Of a stretch of DNA of 64,000 bases, positions 45,882 to 54,809 are shown piece after piece. The notes under the pieces are model-generated. The model saw nothing but the letters and a program-made list of their open reading frames with translations, was not told the DNA's origin and did no database searches. The position numbers and the translations under genes were made by a program. How positions within the stretch are numbered: position 1 is the stretch's first letter; the number at the start of each line of letters is the position of its first letter. This stretch comes from Asticcacaulis sp. YBE204 (GTDB lineage Bacteria; Pseudomonadota; Alphaproteobacteria; Caulobacterales; Caulobacteraceae), in the NCBI RefSeq assembly GCF_000495855.1, contig NZ_AWGF01000013.1, positions 62,001 through 126,000 on the forward strand, read 5' to 3'.

Positions 45882-46606
45882 TTAAGACCTTCGTTTTCGA
45901 TAAAGCTGAGGGCCGCCGCTTTTTCGGCTTCCTGACGGGACTTGCCGCTGGCTGAGACGGGATCGTATCCTTCTATCCTGACCGCGATCGTAAAGATAGG
46001 GGCATGATCGGGGCCCGACCGGTTTAGGATCTCGTATTTCGGTGCGGACAGCTTCTGTTGCGCGGCCCATTCCTGAAGGTGCGATTTCGGATTGAGGTGC
46101 GAGCGGTCGTGGCCGGAGCGGATATGCGGCTGCCACAGCGGCAAAAAGGCCTTGCGCGCGGCGTCGAACCCGCCATCGATATAGACGGCGGCGATCAGGG
46201 CTTCGCAGGCGTCGCCGAGTATGGTCAGGTTGCTGCGGCCGCCCGAACGCGTCTCGCCGATCGCCAGACGGAGCGCCGGGCCGACGCCGAGTTGTTGCGC
46301 GATCTCGGCACAGGTTTCGCGGCTGACGAGCCCATGCAGGCGCTGCGACATCTCGCCTTCTTCGGCGTCGGGAAAGGCTTCCATCAGGGCCTCGGCCACC
46401 ATCAGGCCCAGCACGCGGTCACCCAGGAACTCCAGCCGTTCATTGTCGCTGGCCCCGGATTTGCGTTTGGCGCCGTCACCGACCGAGGCGTGGGTCAGGG
46501 CGCTTTCCAGCAACTCACGGTGGATAAAAGTGTAACCGAGTTTGGCCTCAAGTCCGGTCAGGAGTTTCTGACGATGGGCCGAGGCGTCGCGTTGGATACG
46601 GGTCAC
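45878..46606 (-). CDS. rnc: ribonuclease III
   Basis: It cleaves double-stranded RNA in rRNA and regulatory processing. The 242 residues contain the RNase III signature NERLEFLGDRVLG (about 56-68), the catalytic GDACEALIAAVYIDGGF, and a double-stranded RNA-binding domain from about 165, ending SGKSRQEAEKAAALSFIE. Era follows with a four-base overlap. A REP-like repeat of 130 bases separates it from lepB upstream. Confidence 0.97.
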   Translation of the reverse strand: MTRIQRDASAHRQKLLTGLEAKLGYTFIHRELLESALTHASVGDGAKRKSGASDNERLEFLGDRVLGLMVAEALMEAFPDAEEGEMSQRLHGLVSRETCAEIAQQLGVGPALRLAIGETRSGGRSNLTILGDACEALIAAVYIDGGFDAARKAFLPLWQPHIRSGHDRSHLNPKSHLQEWAAQQKLSAPKYEILNRSGPDHAPIFTIAVRIEGYDPVSASGKSRQEAEKAAALSFIENEGLN

Positions 46607-46610
46607 TATT

Positions 46611-46740
46611 AAAATACTCCCCCGCTCGCGGGGGAGGTGGCATGGCGTAAGCCATGACGGTGGGGGGCCTTTGCAACATCAGCAAGGCCCCCCTCTCCCG
46701 CTTTACAGCGGTATCTCCCCCACAAGTGGGGGAGTATTAA
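46611..46740. repeat. REP-like GC-rich repeat pair (family 1)
   Basis: Terminal AATACTCCCCC and GGGGGAGTATT are inverted. Between them lie GCTCGCGGGGGAGGTGGCA, TGACGGTGGGGGGCCTTTGC and GCAAGGCCCCCCTCTCCCGC, so the whole is a long palindrome. It is inserted between lepB and rnc, within an otherwise co-directional cluster, and may affect expression. Confidence 0.8.
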
Positions 46741-46757
46741 AAACGCGTGTTCCGGCA

Positions 46758-47561
46758 TTAATCCAACATCTTGAAGAACCGGTCCCAGCGCAGGTCGAGC
46801 CAGGTCCAGGGCTTGAACAACGACGCACCCTTGTTCCACGAAATCAGGACCATGGTCGCCTTGCCTTCGAGGTTTTCCGCCGGCACGAAGCCGACGCCCG
46901 GCTGCATGTAATCCGACGGCGAGAAGCGGCTGTCGAGCGAGTTGTCGCGATTGTCGCCCATGACGAAATACTGGCCTTCGGGCACGGTGAAGACCTCGGT
47001 ATCGTCAGCCTTGGGGCTATAGCCCATGTCCTGCGTCAGGTGCGTCGCGCCGTTGGGCAGCGACTCTTCGATGACCTCGACACCCGGCGTCGCATAGGAA
47101 ATGCCGGTCGAGATCGGGCCCTTGTCGACCGCGGGCACAATGGTCTCGTTGATATAGACCTTGCCGTCGCGAACCTGAACGCGGTCGCCGGGCAGGCCGA
47201 CGACGCGCTTGATATAGTCGGTCTTGTTGTCGCGCGGCAGCTTGAACACCACGACATCGCCACGCTTGGCCTGCTTCTCGAAGATGCGGCCCGAAATCAC
47301 CGGCGGCGAGAACTGGATCGAGTGCTTGGAATAGCCGTAATCCCACTTGCGCACGACGATATAGTCGCCCTCATAGAGGTTCGGCTCCATCGAGGCCGAC
47401 GGGATGGTGAAGGGCTGGAACAGGAAGGTGCGGAACACCAGCGTGATCAGCAGCGCAATAGCTACCGTCTTGATGATATCCATCGTCTCGTCTTTCAGCG
47501 ACGACGCAGGCTTTTCGCCCTCGACTATACCGTCTTCGATGACCTTGTCTTCAGCGCTCAT
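46758..47561 (-). CDS. lepB: signal peptidase I
   Basis: It removes signal peptides from exported proteins. The 267 residues have one N-terminal span (TVAIALLITLVFRTFLFQPF) after a charged cytoplasmic region, the catalytic Ser57 in IPSASMEPNL and the general-base Lys118 in DYIKRVVGLPGDRV. The later boxes YFVMGDNRDNSLDSR and a C-terminal DLRWDRFFKML complete the family. It lies in the acpS-lepB-rnc-era order. Confidence 0.97.
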   Translation of the reverse strand: MSAEDKVIEDGIVEGEKPASSLKDETMDIIKTVAIALLITLVFRTFLFQPFTIPSASMEPNLYEGDYIVVRKWDYGYSKHSIQFSPPVISGRIFEKQAKRGDVVVFKLPRDNKTDYIKRVVGLPGDRVQVRDGKVYINETIVPAVDKGPISTGISYATPGVEVIEESLPNGATHLTQDMGYSPKADDTEVFTVPEGQYFVMGDNRDNSLDSRFSPSDYMQPGVGFVPAENLEGKATMVLISWNKGASLFKPWTWLDLRWDRFFKMLD

Positions 47562-47657
47562 AAATTCGCCCCATCATATTCAGCGCCCATAGCATTAGGC
47601 ATATTCAACGGACCTGTCTATTTATAGATTGGGTCTAAATATAGGCTTACCGATTTG

Positions 47658-48059
47658 TTAGGCGGTTGCGGGCACCGCTTCAATGACCACATAAGCCCCG
47701 GCCAGCGGCCCCTCGTCGGTCAGGCTGAGGTGGATTCGCGCGGCGTGTCCGGCGGGCGTGATGGCCTCAAGCCGCGCCAGAGCGCCGCCTGACAGCGTCA
47801 CTTCGGGCTTACCCAAGACGTCGTTCACAACCTCGATATCGGTAAAATGAAACCCGCGCAAACCCGTGCCGAGCGCTTTCATTACCGCTTCCTTGGCGGC
47901 GTAGCGCTTGGCGTAGGTCTGATACGGCGTGGCGTTTTTGGACGCATAGGCCTGTTCGGCGGGCGTGAAGACGCGGTCGAGGAACTTTTGGCCGAACTTG
48001 TCGCCGGACTGTTCGATCCGCTGGGCGTCGGTCAGGTCCGTGCCGATGCCGACGATCAT
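47658..48059 (-). CDS. acpS: holo-[acyl-carrier-protein] synthase
   Basis: It attaches the 4'-phosphopantetheine arm to acyl carrier protein. The 133 residues start with IVGIGTDLTDAQRIE, holding the metal-binding Asp, and continue with FTPAEQAYA, the KRYAAKEAVMKALGTG box and VTLSGGALARLEAI. The start overlaps the pdxJ end by four bases. This order pdxJ-acpS-lepB is conserved in the group. Confidence 0.96.
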   Translation of the reverse strand: MIVGIGTDLTDAQRIEQSGDKFGQKFLDRVFTPAEQAYASKNATPYQTYAKRYAAKEAVMKALGTGLRGFHFTDIEVVNDVLGKPEVTLSGGALARLEAITPAGHAARIHLSLTDEGPLAGAYVVIEAVPATA

Positions 48060-48805
48060 CCGCGCGCCGCGTCCATCAGGGTGCGCATCTTCGCAATCGA
48101 GGCATCCAGCCCGACAAAGACCGCCTCACCGATCAGAAAATGACCGATATTCAGTTCCCTGATCTGAGGAACGCGCGAAATGAAGGTCACCGTGTCGTAG
48201 TCGATGCCGTGCCCCGCATGGACCTCGATACCGACCGAGGCCGCCATGTGTGCCGCCCATTCGAGCTTCTTCATCTCGTCCTCGACGATCGAGGTCTCGC
48301 CATTGCGCCACGCGTCGCACAGGGCCCCCGTGTGGAATTCGACCACCGGCGCGCCGATGTTCGACGCCGCCGTGACCTGTAACGCATCTGCCGCGATGAA
48401 CAGCGACGAGCGGATACCGGCGGCATTGAACTTGGCCACCGCCGCGCCGACGAGTTCGATATTGCCCGCCACATCGAGCCCGCCTTCGGTCGTGCGTTCC
48501 TGACGGCGCTCAGGCACCAGACAGGCGGCGTGCGGCTTGAGGTCGAGCGCGATGCCGATCATCTCGTCGGTCACAGCCATTTCGAAATTGAGCGGCTTGC
48601 CGAATTCGTCGCAGACGGTTTTCAGCGCCCAGATGTCCTTATCGAGGACGTGGCGGCGGTCTTCGCGCAGGTGCGCGGTGATGCCATCTACGCCCGCCAT
48701 CAGCGCCTGACGCGCACCGCGCACCGGGTCGGGCGCGTCGCCGCCGCGCGCGTTACGCACGGTGGCGATATGATCGATATTAAGACCGAGGCGTATGCGG
48801 CTCAT
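48056..48805 (-). CDS. pdxJ: pyridoxine 5'-phosphate synthase
   Basis: It forms the pyridoxine ring in the DXP-dependent vitamin B6 route. The 249 residues begin IRLGLNIDHIATVRNARGG, a near-invariant motif, followed by GITAHLREDRRH, NFEMAVTDEMI, CLVPERRQERTTEGGLDV, HAGHGIDYD and ELNIGHFLIGEAVFVGL. The gene lies between pyrE and acpS, starting four bases after pyrE. Confidence 0.97.
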   Translation of the reverse strand: MSRIRLGLNIDHIATVRNARGGDAPDPVRGARQALMAGVDGITAHLREDRRHVLDKDIWALKTVCDEFGKPLNFEMAVTDEMIGIALDLKPHAACLVPERRQERTTEGGLDVAGNIELVGAAVAKFNAAGIRSSLFIAADALQVTAASNIGAPVVEFHTGALCDAWRNGETSIVEDEMKKLEWAAHMAASVGIEVHAGHGIDYDTVTFISRVPQIRELNIGHFLIGEAVFVGLDASIAKMRTLMDAARG

Positions 48806-48809
48806 TTCG

Positions 48810-49397
48810 TTAGGCTTTCGCGATCCGGCGTGAACCGGGGTCCTGTACGGGAATGGCGGCCAGCTCCGGCGGCAGGGCGTCCGCCGGATAGGCCGGAACT
48901 TCCAGGCTGGCCAGCGAGATCAGCGGCACGCCGACATCTGCTTTACCCCCCGAACGGTCGACGATACACGCCGCCGCGACGACCTCGCCGCCCAGTTCCC
49001 TGATCGCGGCGATGCATTCGCGCGACGACAGGCCGGTGGTGACGATGTCCTCAACCATGACGACCTTCGCGCCCGGTTCGATGTGGAAGCCGCGGCGCAG
49101 CTTGAACACCCCGCCCTCGCGCTCGACATAAAGCGAAGGCACCTTCAGGTGACGCGCGGTTTCATAGCCGGGGATGATACCGCCGACGGCGGGCGAAATG
49201 GCGACATCGACCGCACCGACCTGTGCCACGATCTTCTCGGCCAATGCCTTGCACAGACGCTCGCAGCGGTCGGCATTCATGAAGACGAGGTTCTTTTGCA
49301 GGAACAGCGGACTGTGCAGGCCGCTCGACAGCACGAAATGCCCCTCGCGCAGGGCATTGGCGGCGCGAAATTCGTTGATTACGTCTTCAGAGGTCAT
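48810..49397 (-). CDS. pyrE: orotate phosphoribosyltransferase
   Basis: It attaches ribose phosphate to orotate in pyrimidine synthesis. The 195 residues include [33 protein letters not shown], the catalytic loop region [13 protein letters not shown] and the PRPP-binding motif [14 protein letters not shown]. It precedes pdxJ. In related genomes pyrE follows rel directly; here an uncharacterised gene intervenes. Confidence 0.96.
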   Translation of the reverse strand: MTSEDVINEFRAANALREGHFVLSSGLHSPLFLQKNLVFMNADRCERLCKALAEKIVAQVGAVDVAISPAVGGIIPGYETARHLKVPSLYVEREGGVFKLRRGFHIEPGAKVVMVEDIVTTGLSSRECIAAIRELGGEVVAAACIVDRSGGKADVGVPLISLASLEVPAYPADALPPELAAIPVQDPGSRRIAKA

Positions 49398-49524
49398 GAG
49401 GTTCGGTCGCTTGTGAAATATCGTTCTACGCCGGGCGTAAAAGCGATTCAGAAAAGGATGGTCCCCTTTAACGCAGAGCCGTCACAAGCTAAAGGGCTCA
49501 GGCAAAAAATGCTAAGTCTCCGCC

Positions 49525-50043
49525 TTACGGTTTAGCTTCCCACCAGCCCGGAGTCGTAAATTCACTCATGAGCTCGGCTATCGTCTCAAACTCATGAGGT
49601 TTCCATATGACCTTGACGTCCAGCTGTTTCGCCAGACATTCAAAAGACGAGTCGTGAAACGCAATGAAGAAATGCCGTAAAGCTTCGTCATTTGCCTCAT
49701 TCAGCCATGGGGACTCGAATATTTCGACGGCGGTATAGGTATCCAGTCCGCATCGATACAAAGGGTGCTGTGCGACCGTATTTTCATCGGGCTGACCAAA
49801 GCGATGCTGATAAACGTGACCGAACCGCAGCACCACCGTAGGCCCTTGCGAATGGGAACTCATGCCGCCCGGTTGGAGATCGGGAAAAATATTGGGTGAG
49901 CCCTCGGCTTCATAAACGACCAGAGTGTCCCAGTCATAGGCGACGATTATGGGAAACGGAACGCCCATCTGCGGCTGAGGCACTGACGTCAGTTCGGCAA
50001 ATGGCACCTTGCGTCTGGCTTTGAAGTCTATCAGGTCACCCAC
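49525..50043 (-). CDS. uncharacterised protein between rel and pyrE
   Basis: I start it at GTG 50041-50043, overlapping the rel stop by eight bases; a longer upstream start would overlap rel by 56 bases. The 172 residues show no signal or span and include PFPIIVAYDWDTLVVYEAEG, TVVLRFGHVYQHRFGQPDEN, YTAVEIFESPWLNEAN and HFFIAFHDSSFECLAKQLDV, which suggests an alpha/beta fold. The codons are richer in A and T than in rel or pyrE. I do not recognise it; it interrupts an otherwise conserved order. Confidence 0.75.
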   Translation of the reverse strand: MGDLIDFKARRKVPFAELTSVPQPQMGVPFPIIVAYDWDTLVVYEAEGSPNIFPDLQPGGMSSHSQGPTVVLRFGHVYQHRFGQPDENTVAQHPLYRCGLDTYTAVEIFESPWLNEANDEALRHFFIAFHDSSFECLAKQLDVKVIWKPHEFETIAELMSEFTTPGWWEAKP

Positions 50044-52507
50044 GAATCCGCTCGACCCCTTCGACCGAGGGATTCGTGCGGATAGCGGCATTGATATTGG
50101 TCAGGTGACGCGCATCCATCACCTCGACCTCAAACTCCGCATCGAGGAAATCGACCTGCTGATTGGTCAGGTGGATATTGACGATATTGCCGCGTGCCTC
50201 GCCGATCAGGGTACAGACCTGCCCCAGAACGCCCGGCTTGTTACGCATATTGGCGCGGATGCGGGCGGCGGAAATGGTGTTCTTTTCGGCGTTGAGCGTC
50301 CATTGCAGGTCGATCCACGCGTCCTTCTGCCCTTCCCAGGCCTCAAGGCGTTCGCATTCGATCGAATGGACGTGGACCTGATTTTCGCTGACAATGCCGA
50401 CGATGCGGTCACCCGGCACCGGCGAGCAGCAGCGCGAGAACCAGATCTTCTGATTGGCTTTCAGCGCCTGACCGCGCACATAGGCCGCCGCGTCGTCGCC
50501 GTCACGAATACGGCTGAACGAGTCGGTCGTCAGGGTCGCCGGCAGTTTCAGACCGGGATAGATCGCTTCCAGCACCTTGAGCGGGGTGATCTTGCCGCGC
50601 CCGCATAGTTCGAAGACCTCGTCCTCTGACTGGACCTGAAAGCGCTCGAAGGCCGCGCGCCAGCTTATGTCGATCAGGGTCTTGTCGACCTGAGCCGCCG
50701 CGCGTTCGATGGCCGAGCGCCCCAACTTGATGAAATCGTCCTTTTGCGTCTGACGGATATGGCGGCGGATGGCAGCACGCGCCTTGCCCGTAAAGGTCAG
50801 GGACTGCCAGTCCGGATTGACCCGCGCCTCGACGCCAGTGATGATTTCGACCTGATCGCCGTTTTGCAATTCGGTCCTGAGCGGCTTGTGCTCGCCATTG
50901 ATGATGGCGCCGATGGCGGTATCGCCGACCTCGGTATGGACGGCATAGGCGAAGTCGAGCGGCATGGCCCCGCGCGGCAGCGAGATCAGGCGGCCCTTCG
51001 GCGAGAAGCAGAAGACCTGATCAAGGAACATTTCCAGCTTGGCGTGTTCGACCCACTCTTCGGAATCGCCGCCGTTTTCGGCGATCTGCACGATGGCGCG
51101 CAGATTGGCGATCGGATTGCGCCCGGCCATCAGCGTCGCGGCCTCTTCGTCGAAACCGTAGGAGGAATTCTTGTAGCCCCAGTGCGCCGCCAGCCCCTCT
51201 TCGGCCACGCGATCCATCACGTCGGTGCGAATCTGCATCTCGATGCGCGAGCCCTTGTGACCGACGACGGTGGTGTGCAGCGACTGATAGTTGTTCGACT
51301 TCGGCGTCGAGATGAAGTCCTTGAAGCGCTCCTGTACGCACGGCCATTCGCGGTGCAGGACGCCCAAAGCCCGGTAACACTCGTCCTCGGTCGTCACGAT
51401 GACGCGGAAGGCGATGATGTCGGACAGTTGCGAAAAGCCGATCGACTTGCGTTGCAGCTTGCGCCAGATCGAATAGGGTGACTTTTCACGGCCCGTGACG
51501 CGGGCCTCGATCCCGGCGGCGTGAAGGGTGTCGCGGATATCTTCGGCGATGTCGGCGACTGCCGTGCCCTTTTCCTCGCGCAGGTCTTCGAGGCGCTGGA
51601 TGATGGCGTCGCGACCGTCGGCATTGATGAAGCTGAAGGCCAGTTCTTCGAGTTCGGTGGCGAAACGGTTGCAGCCGATCTGACGGGCCAGCGGCGCATA
51701 GACCTCAAGCGTTTCCCGCGAGATCCGTTCACGCTTATGCTCCGGGACGTATTGCAGGGTGCGCATATTGTGGAGGCGATCCGCCAGCTTCACGAGCAGC
51801 ACCCGCACATCCTTCGAGATGGCGAGTATGAATTTTCTGAGGTTTTCCGACTGCTTGGTATATTCCGATTGCAGCTCAAGCCGGGTGAGCTTGGTCACGC
51901 CCTCGACCAGCTGCGCGATTTCTTCGCCGAACATCGAAGCGATTTCCTCGCGCGTCGCCGGCGTGTCCTCGATGGTGTCGTGGAGCAGCGCCGTCGCAAT
52001 CGCCGCTGCATCGAGGCGATAGTCGGTCAGGATGCCCGCGACCTCGATCGGGTGGGCGAAATAGGGATCGCCCGACGCGCGAAGCTGCGCCCCGTGCATG
52101 CGCATCGCATAGACATAGGCGCGGTTGAGCATGGCCTCATCTACGGTCGGATCGTAGGCCGCGACGCGGTCGATCAGCTCCATCTGACGCAGGAAACGCC
52201 GTTTGGGTGCAGGCTTTGCGGCCTGCACCTCCTCTGACGACATCGCGGGGGGCGGAATCTCGTTCGGCAGGTCGCTGGGTGGAGCTTCCACCGGCGGCTG
52301 CAAAGGCGGGGTTTCCGCGGGCGGATCGATGGGCGGTGTTTCCGGCGGCGGGCGGACATCGCCCTCCTTCGGCTCACCGGGCGGCAGTTCGGAGGGTTTT
52401 TCCTCCGGGAAACCGGGCGGCACGGCAGGCACATCCGGATCGGAGGCCTGGGGTGCGAATACCGATTGTCCTTCTGCCGTCATAGATACCAGACTCTTTT
52501 TTAACAT
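50036..52507 (-). CDS. rel: bifunctional (p)ppGpp synthetase/hydrolase with proline-rich N-terminus
   Basis: It makes and destroys the alarmone ppGpp. The hydrolase HD motif is His176-Asp177 in LLHDTIED; the synthetase region contains ISTPKSNNYQSLHTTVVGHKG and IEMQIRT. A TGS domain (DFAYAVHTEVGDTAIGA) and a C-terminal ACT domain follow. Residues 1-102 are an unusual proline and glutamate-rich leader (PPETPPIDPP, PPAETPPLQPP), absent from most Rel/SpoT enzymes. AAGG seven bases before the first ATG supports the long start; an ATG at 52241-52243 would remove most of the leader. rpoZ lies directly upstream, as is usual. Confidence 0.95.
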   Translation of the reverse strand: MLKKSLVSMTAEGQSVFAPQASDPDVPAVPPGFPEEKPSELPPGEPKEGDVRPPPETPPIDPPAETPPLQPPVEAPPSDLPNEIPPPAMSSEEVQAAKPAPKRRFLRQMELIDRVAAYDPTVDEAMLNRAYVYAMRMHGAQLRASGDPYFAHPIEVAGILTDYRLDAAAIATALLHDTIEDTPATREEIASMFGEEIAQLVEGVTKLTRLELQSEYTKQSENLRKFILAISKDVRVLLVKLADRLHNMRTLQYVPEHKRERISRETLEVYAPLARQIGCNRFATELEELAFSFINADGRDAIIQRLEDLREEKGTAVADIAEDIRDTLHAAGIEARVTGREKSPYSIWRKLQRKSIGFSQLSDIIAFRVIVTTEDECYRALGVLHREWPCVQERFKDFISTPKSNNYQSLHTTVVGHKGSRIEMQIRTDVMDRVAEEGLAAHWGYKNSSYGFDEEAATLMAGRNPIANLRAIVQIAENGGDSEEWVEHAKLEMFLDQVFCFSPKGRLISLPRGAMPLDFAYAVHTEVGDTAIGAIINGEHKPLRTELQNGDQVEIITGVEARVNPDWQSLTFTGKARAAIRRHIRQTQKDDFIKLGRSAIERAAAQVDKTLIDISWRAAFERFQVQSEDEVFELCGRGKITPLKVLEAIYPGLKLPATLTTDSFSRIRDGDDAAAYVRGQALKANQKIWFSRCCSPVPGDRIVGIVSENQVHVHSIECERLEAWEGQKDAWIDLQWTLNAEKNTISAARIRANMRNKPGVLGQVCTLIGEARGNIVNIHLTNQQVDFLDAEFEVEVMDARHLTNINAAIRTNPSVEGVERIRG

Positions 52508-52611
52508 GCAGGTGCCTTAGACTGAAGGGACCCCGCCACACATGGGAAGCTTAACCCCGCTTCGCCATATTCGCCAGTAAAAAGGCCGGTAAGACTGTGA
52601 AGGATTCAAAA

Positions 52612-52643
52612 CAAAAACGCCGCCCCGTGAGGAGCGGCGTTTG
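52612..52643 (-). terminator. intrinsic terminator after rpoZ
   Basis: AAACGCCGC pairs with GCGGCGTTT around a short loop, with a T-run on the minus strand, 23 bases past the rpoZ stop. It separates rpoZ from rel, which may therefore have its own promoter. Confidence 0.8.
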
Positions 52644-52665
52644 AGCGAAAATTCTGGAATAAAGC

Positions 52666-53025
52666 TTAGTAGCGCTCTTCCTGACCACCGTCGCGGTCCG
52701 ATTGCAGGGCGCGGATCAGTTCGCTTTCCGACATCTGCATGTGCGACGGATCGGCCAGCAGGGCGAGGGTTTCGGCCTCTTCCTCAGCTTCGGTGCGCTC
52801 GTCGACGCGTTGCAGCGAGGCGATCAGGCTTTCGGTCAGGCTGTCCGGCGACAGAACGTCGTCGGCGATTTCGCGCAGGGCGACGACCGGGTTCTTGTCG
52901 TTGTCGCGGTCGAGCAGGATGGCCGAACCGCTGGAGATGGCGCGGGCGCGATGCGCGGCCAGAAGCACCAGATTGAAGCGGTTTTCGACCTTTTCGACGC
53001 AATCTTCGACGGTAACGCGAGCCAT
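52666..53025 (-). CDS. rpoZ: RNA polymerase omega subunit
   Basis: It assists assembly and stability of RNA polymerase and in some bacteria binds ppGpp. I use the ATG at 53023-53025, giving [30 protein letters not shown] as the family N-terminus, instead of an upstream frame start. The 119 residues contain the [12 protein letters not shown] box near residue 45. The acidic tail [16 protein letters not shown] is usual in alphaproteobacteria. It precedes rel in the conserved order. Confidence 0.95.
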   Translation of the reverse strand: MARVTVEDCVEKVENRFNLVLLAAHRARAISSGSAILLDRDNDKNPVVALREIADDVLSPDSLTESLIASLQRVDERTEAEEEAETLALLADPSHMQMSESELIRALQSDRDGGQEERY

Positions 53026-53152
53026 TGAGAACCCTTTGTAAATAGTGACAAAAGCGCCGTCGCCAGACAGGAGCACCTGTGAGGCTGACCGCGCTTGTTA
53101 AACTCGTTGGGCATCCTCTTAAACAGAGTTGCATCAAAAAACAAGAAATTCC

Positions 53153-53746
53153 TCACGGTATGGCGGCACAGACCTTGCCGAAACGCAGGTTCTTGATCTC
53201 CATCTTGGCCGCCTGGGAAATGACATAGACCTGTACCGGTGCGCCTGCCGATCGGGTCCGGCTGGTGTAGGGGCCATCGAAGCCCTTGTCCGTGGTGTAG
53301 ATGCGTACCGTATATTCGCCCTGCGCGGTCCACAGTATATCGGCACGGAACGGTTGACGCGCCCGGCCACGGTACTCGAACCCTCTGATGTTTGGGCCGT
53401 CCGCATGGGGACTGGTATTGCCGTCCGTCAACAGATCGGTCGTGGCGATGATCGCCTCGTCGCCCATACGCATCCGGAACATCAGATTGAATTCCGGGTT
53501 GTCGCGCGATTTGAACCGAATCTGAAAATTGGGCATGAAGTAATCATAGTCGCGAAAGGCCGCAAACCGGGCTTCGAACCGTAAAGCCCCCGCGCCTTCG
53601 GGCACATCGAGTCGCTCGACCTTCGATGTACCTTCCTGCGCCAGATGCGTGAACGACCGACCGTCGGATTCAAGGTCGCACAAGGCCTCGTCCGCCCAAA
53701 CCGGCGTGCTTAAAAGGAGCCCCATAACCATTGGAATATATTTCAT
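53153..53746 (-). CDS. exported hypothetical protein
   Basis: A protein of 197 residues with a signal peptide (MKYIPMVMGLLLSTPVWADE, cleavage near VWA-DE). The mature part looks like an all-beta sandwich: FRDYDYFMPNFQIRFKSRD, FNLMFRMRMGDEAIIATTDL, QPFRADILWTAQGEYTVRIYTTD and VQVYVISQAAKMEIKNLRFG. Two cysteines remain, one near each end, and could form a disulphide. I do not recognise a family. It is separate from the genes on both sides. Confidence 0.75.
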   Translation of the reverse strand: MKYIPMVMGLLLSTPVWADEALCDLESDGRSFTHLAQEGTSKVERLDVPEGAGALRFEARFAAFRDYDYFMPNFQIRFKSRDNPEFNLMFRMRMGDEAIIATTDLLTDGNTSPHADGPNIRGFEYRGRARQPFRADILWTAQGEYTVRIYTTDKGFDGPYTSRTRSAGAPVQVYVISQAAKMEIKNLRFGKVCAAIP

Positions 53747-53843
53747 AAACCCTCCTCCCGCGCCTCATCATACCCGTCAAGATTGTACGGTCAAGAGCCT
53801 CCACGGTCTTGCCTGAGATACGCCCGAAGCCTATAGCCGTGCT

Positions 53844-54809
53844 ATGACCCGTACGTTTCAAAACGCGATCCTCAAATGGGGCGGCTACGCCCTCGCCTTC
53901 GCCGGTTCGTTCCTGTTCGCGACCAAGGGAATCTTTATCAAGCTGGCCTATGAATACCACGTCGATGCCACGACGCTTCTGATGCTGCGTCTGCTGATCG
54001 CCACGCCGTTCTTCGTCATTATCGGCCTGATTACCCATTATCGCCAGCGCGGGCGCGAACCATTACCGCTCAATATCTATCTCAGGGCCCTGGCCGTGGG
54101 CGTGCTGGGCTACTGGTTCGCCAGCTATACCGACTTCGAAGGCCTTGTGCATCTGACGCCGCAGTTCGAGCGGCTGATCCTGTTCACCTATCCTCTGTTC
54201 GTCATCCTGTTCGGCGCAGCGTTCTTCGGTCAGAAGCTGAAACCTCTGGCCCTGCCAGCATTCGTCATCGCCTACGCCGGTCTTGCCTTCGTCTTCGTCA
54301 GCGACTTCACACGTCATGGGGGCGAACACGGGCACGACATCGCCATCGGCACGGCGTGGGTCATGACCTCATCCGTTGCGTTTGCGCTTTATCTGCTGCT
54401 GGCCAAGCCGGTCATCGCCCGCATGGGGCCGTCGTTGTTCACCTCGGTCGCCATGGTCGGCGCGGCGCTCGCCACCTTCGTCCATTTCGGCGTGACGCAT
54501 CGGCTCAGCGCCGTGCCGTCTCTCCTCGCTCAGCCCGGATTAGTGTGGCTGTGTCTCGGACTGGCGATCGGCGCCACGGTCCTGCCGGGCTATCTGATCA
54601 ATTTCGCCCTCGCCCGCATTTCGTCGCAGGCCAATGCGGTGATCGGCTTCGTCAATCCGGTCTTCACCCTGATGATGAGCGCCTTTATCCTGCACGAGAC
54701 GATCAGCGCGTCGGACGTTATCGGCACGGCCTTGGTGTTGGGCGGTGTCGGGCTTTATATGTGGCTCGATCAGCGACCGAGCAAGCCTGCGGTATCTTCG
54801 GCCGCATAG
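53844..54809 (+). CDS. EamA/DMT-superfamily transporter
   Basis: A 321-residue membrane protein with ten predicted spans, consisting of two EamA repeats. The first half has YALAFAGSFLFATKGIFIKLAY and ATTLLMLRLLIATPFFVIIG; the second has AWVMTSSVAFALYLLLAKPV and NAVIGFVNPVFTLMMSAFIL with the repeat's PVF. The substrate is unknown; such carriers move amino acids, sugars or drug-like compounds. The final 40 bases overlap the convergent folK gene. Confidence 0.93.
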   Translation: MTRTFQNAILKWGGYALAFAGSFLFATKGIFIKLAYEYHVDATTLLMLRLLIATPFFVIIGLITHYRQRGREPLPLNIYLRALAVGVLGYWFASYTDFEGLVHLTPQFERLILFTYPLFVILFGAAFFGQKLKPLALPAFVIAYAGLAFVFVSDFTRHGGEHGHDIAIGTAWVMTSSVAFALYLLLAKPVIARMGPSLFTSVAMVGAALATFVHFGVTHRLSAVPSLLAQPGLVWLCLGLAIGATVLPGYLINFALARISSQANAVIGFVNPVFTLMMSAFILHETISASDVIGTALVLGGVGLYMWLDQRPSKPAVSSAA

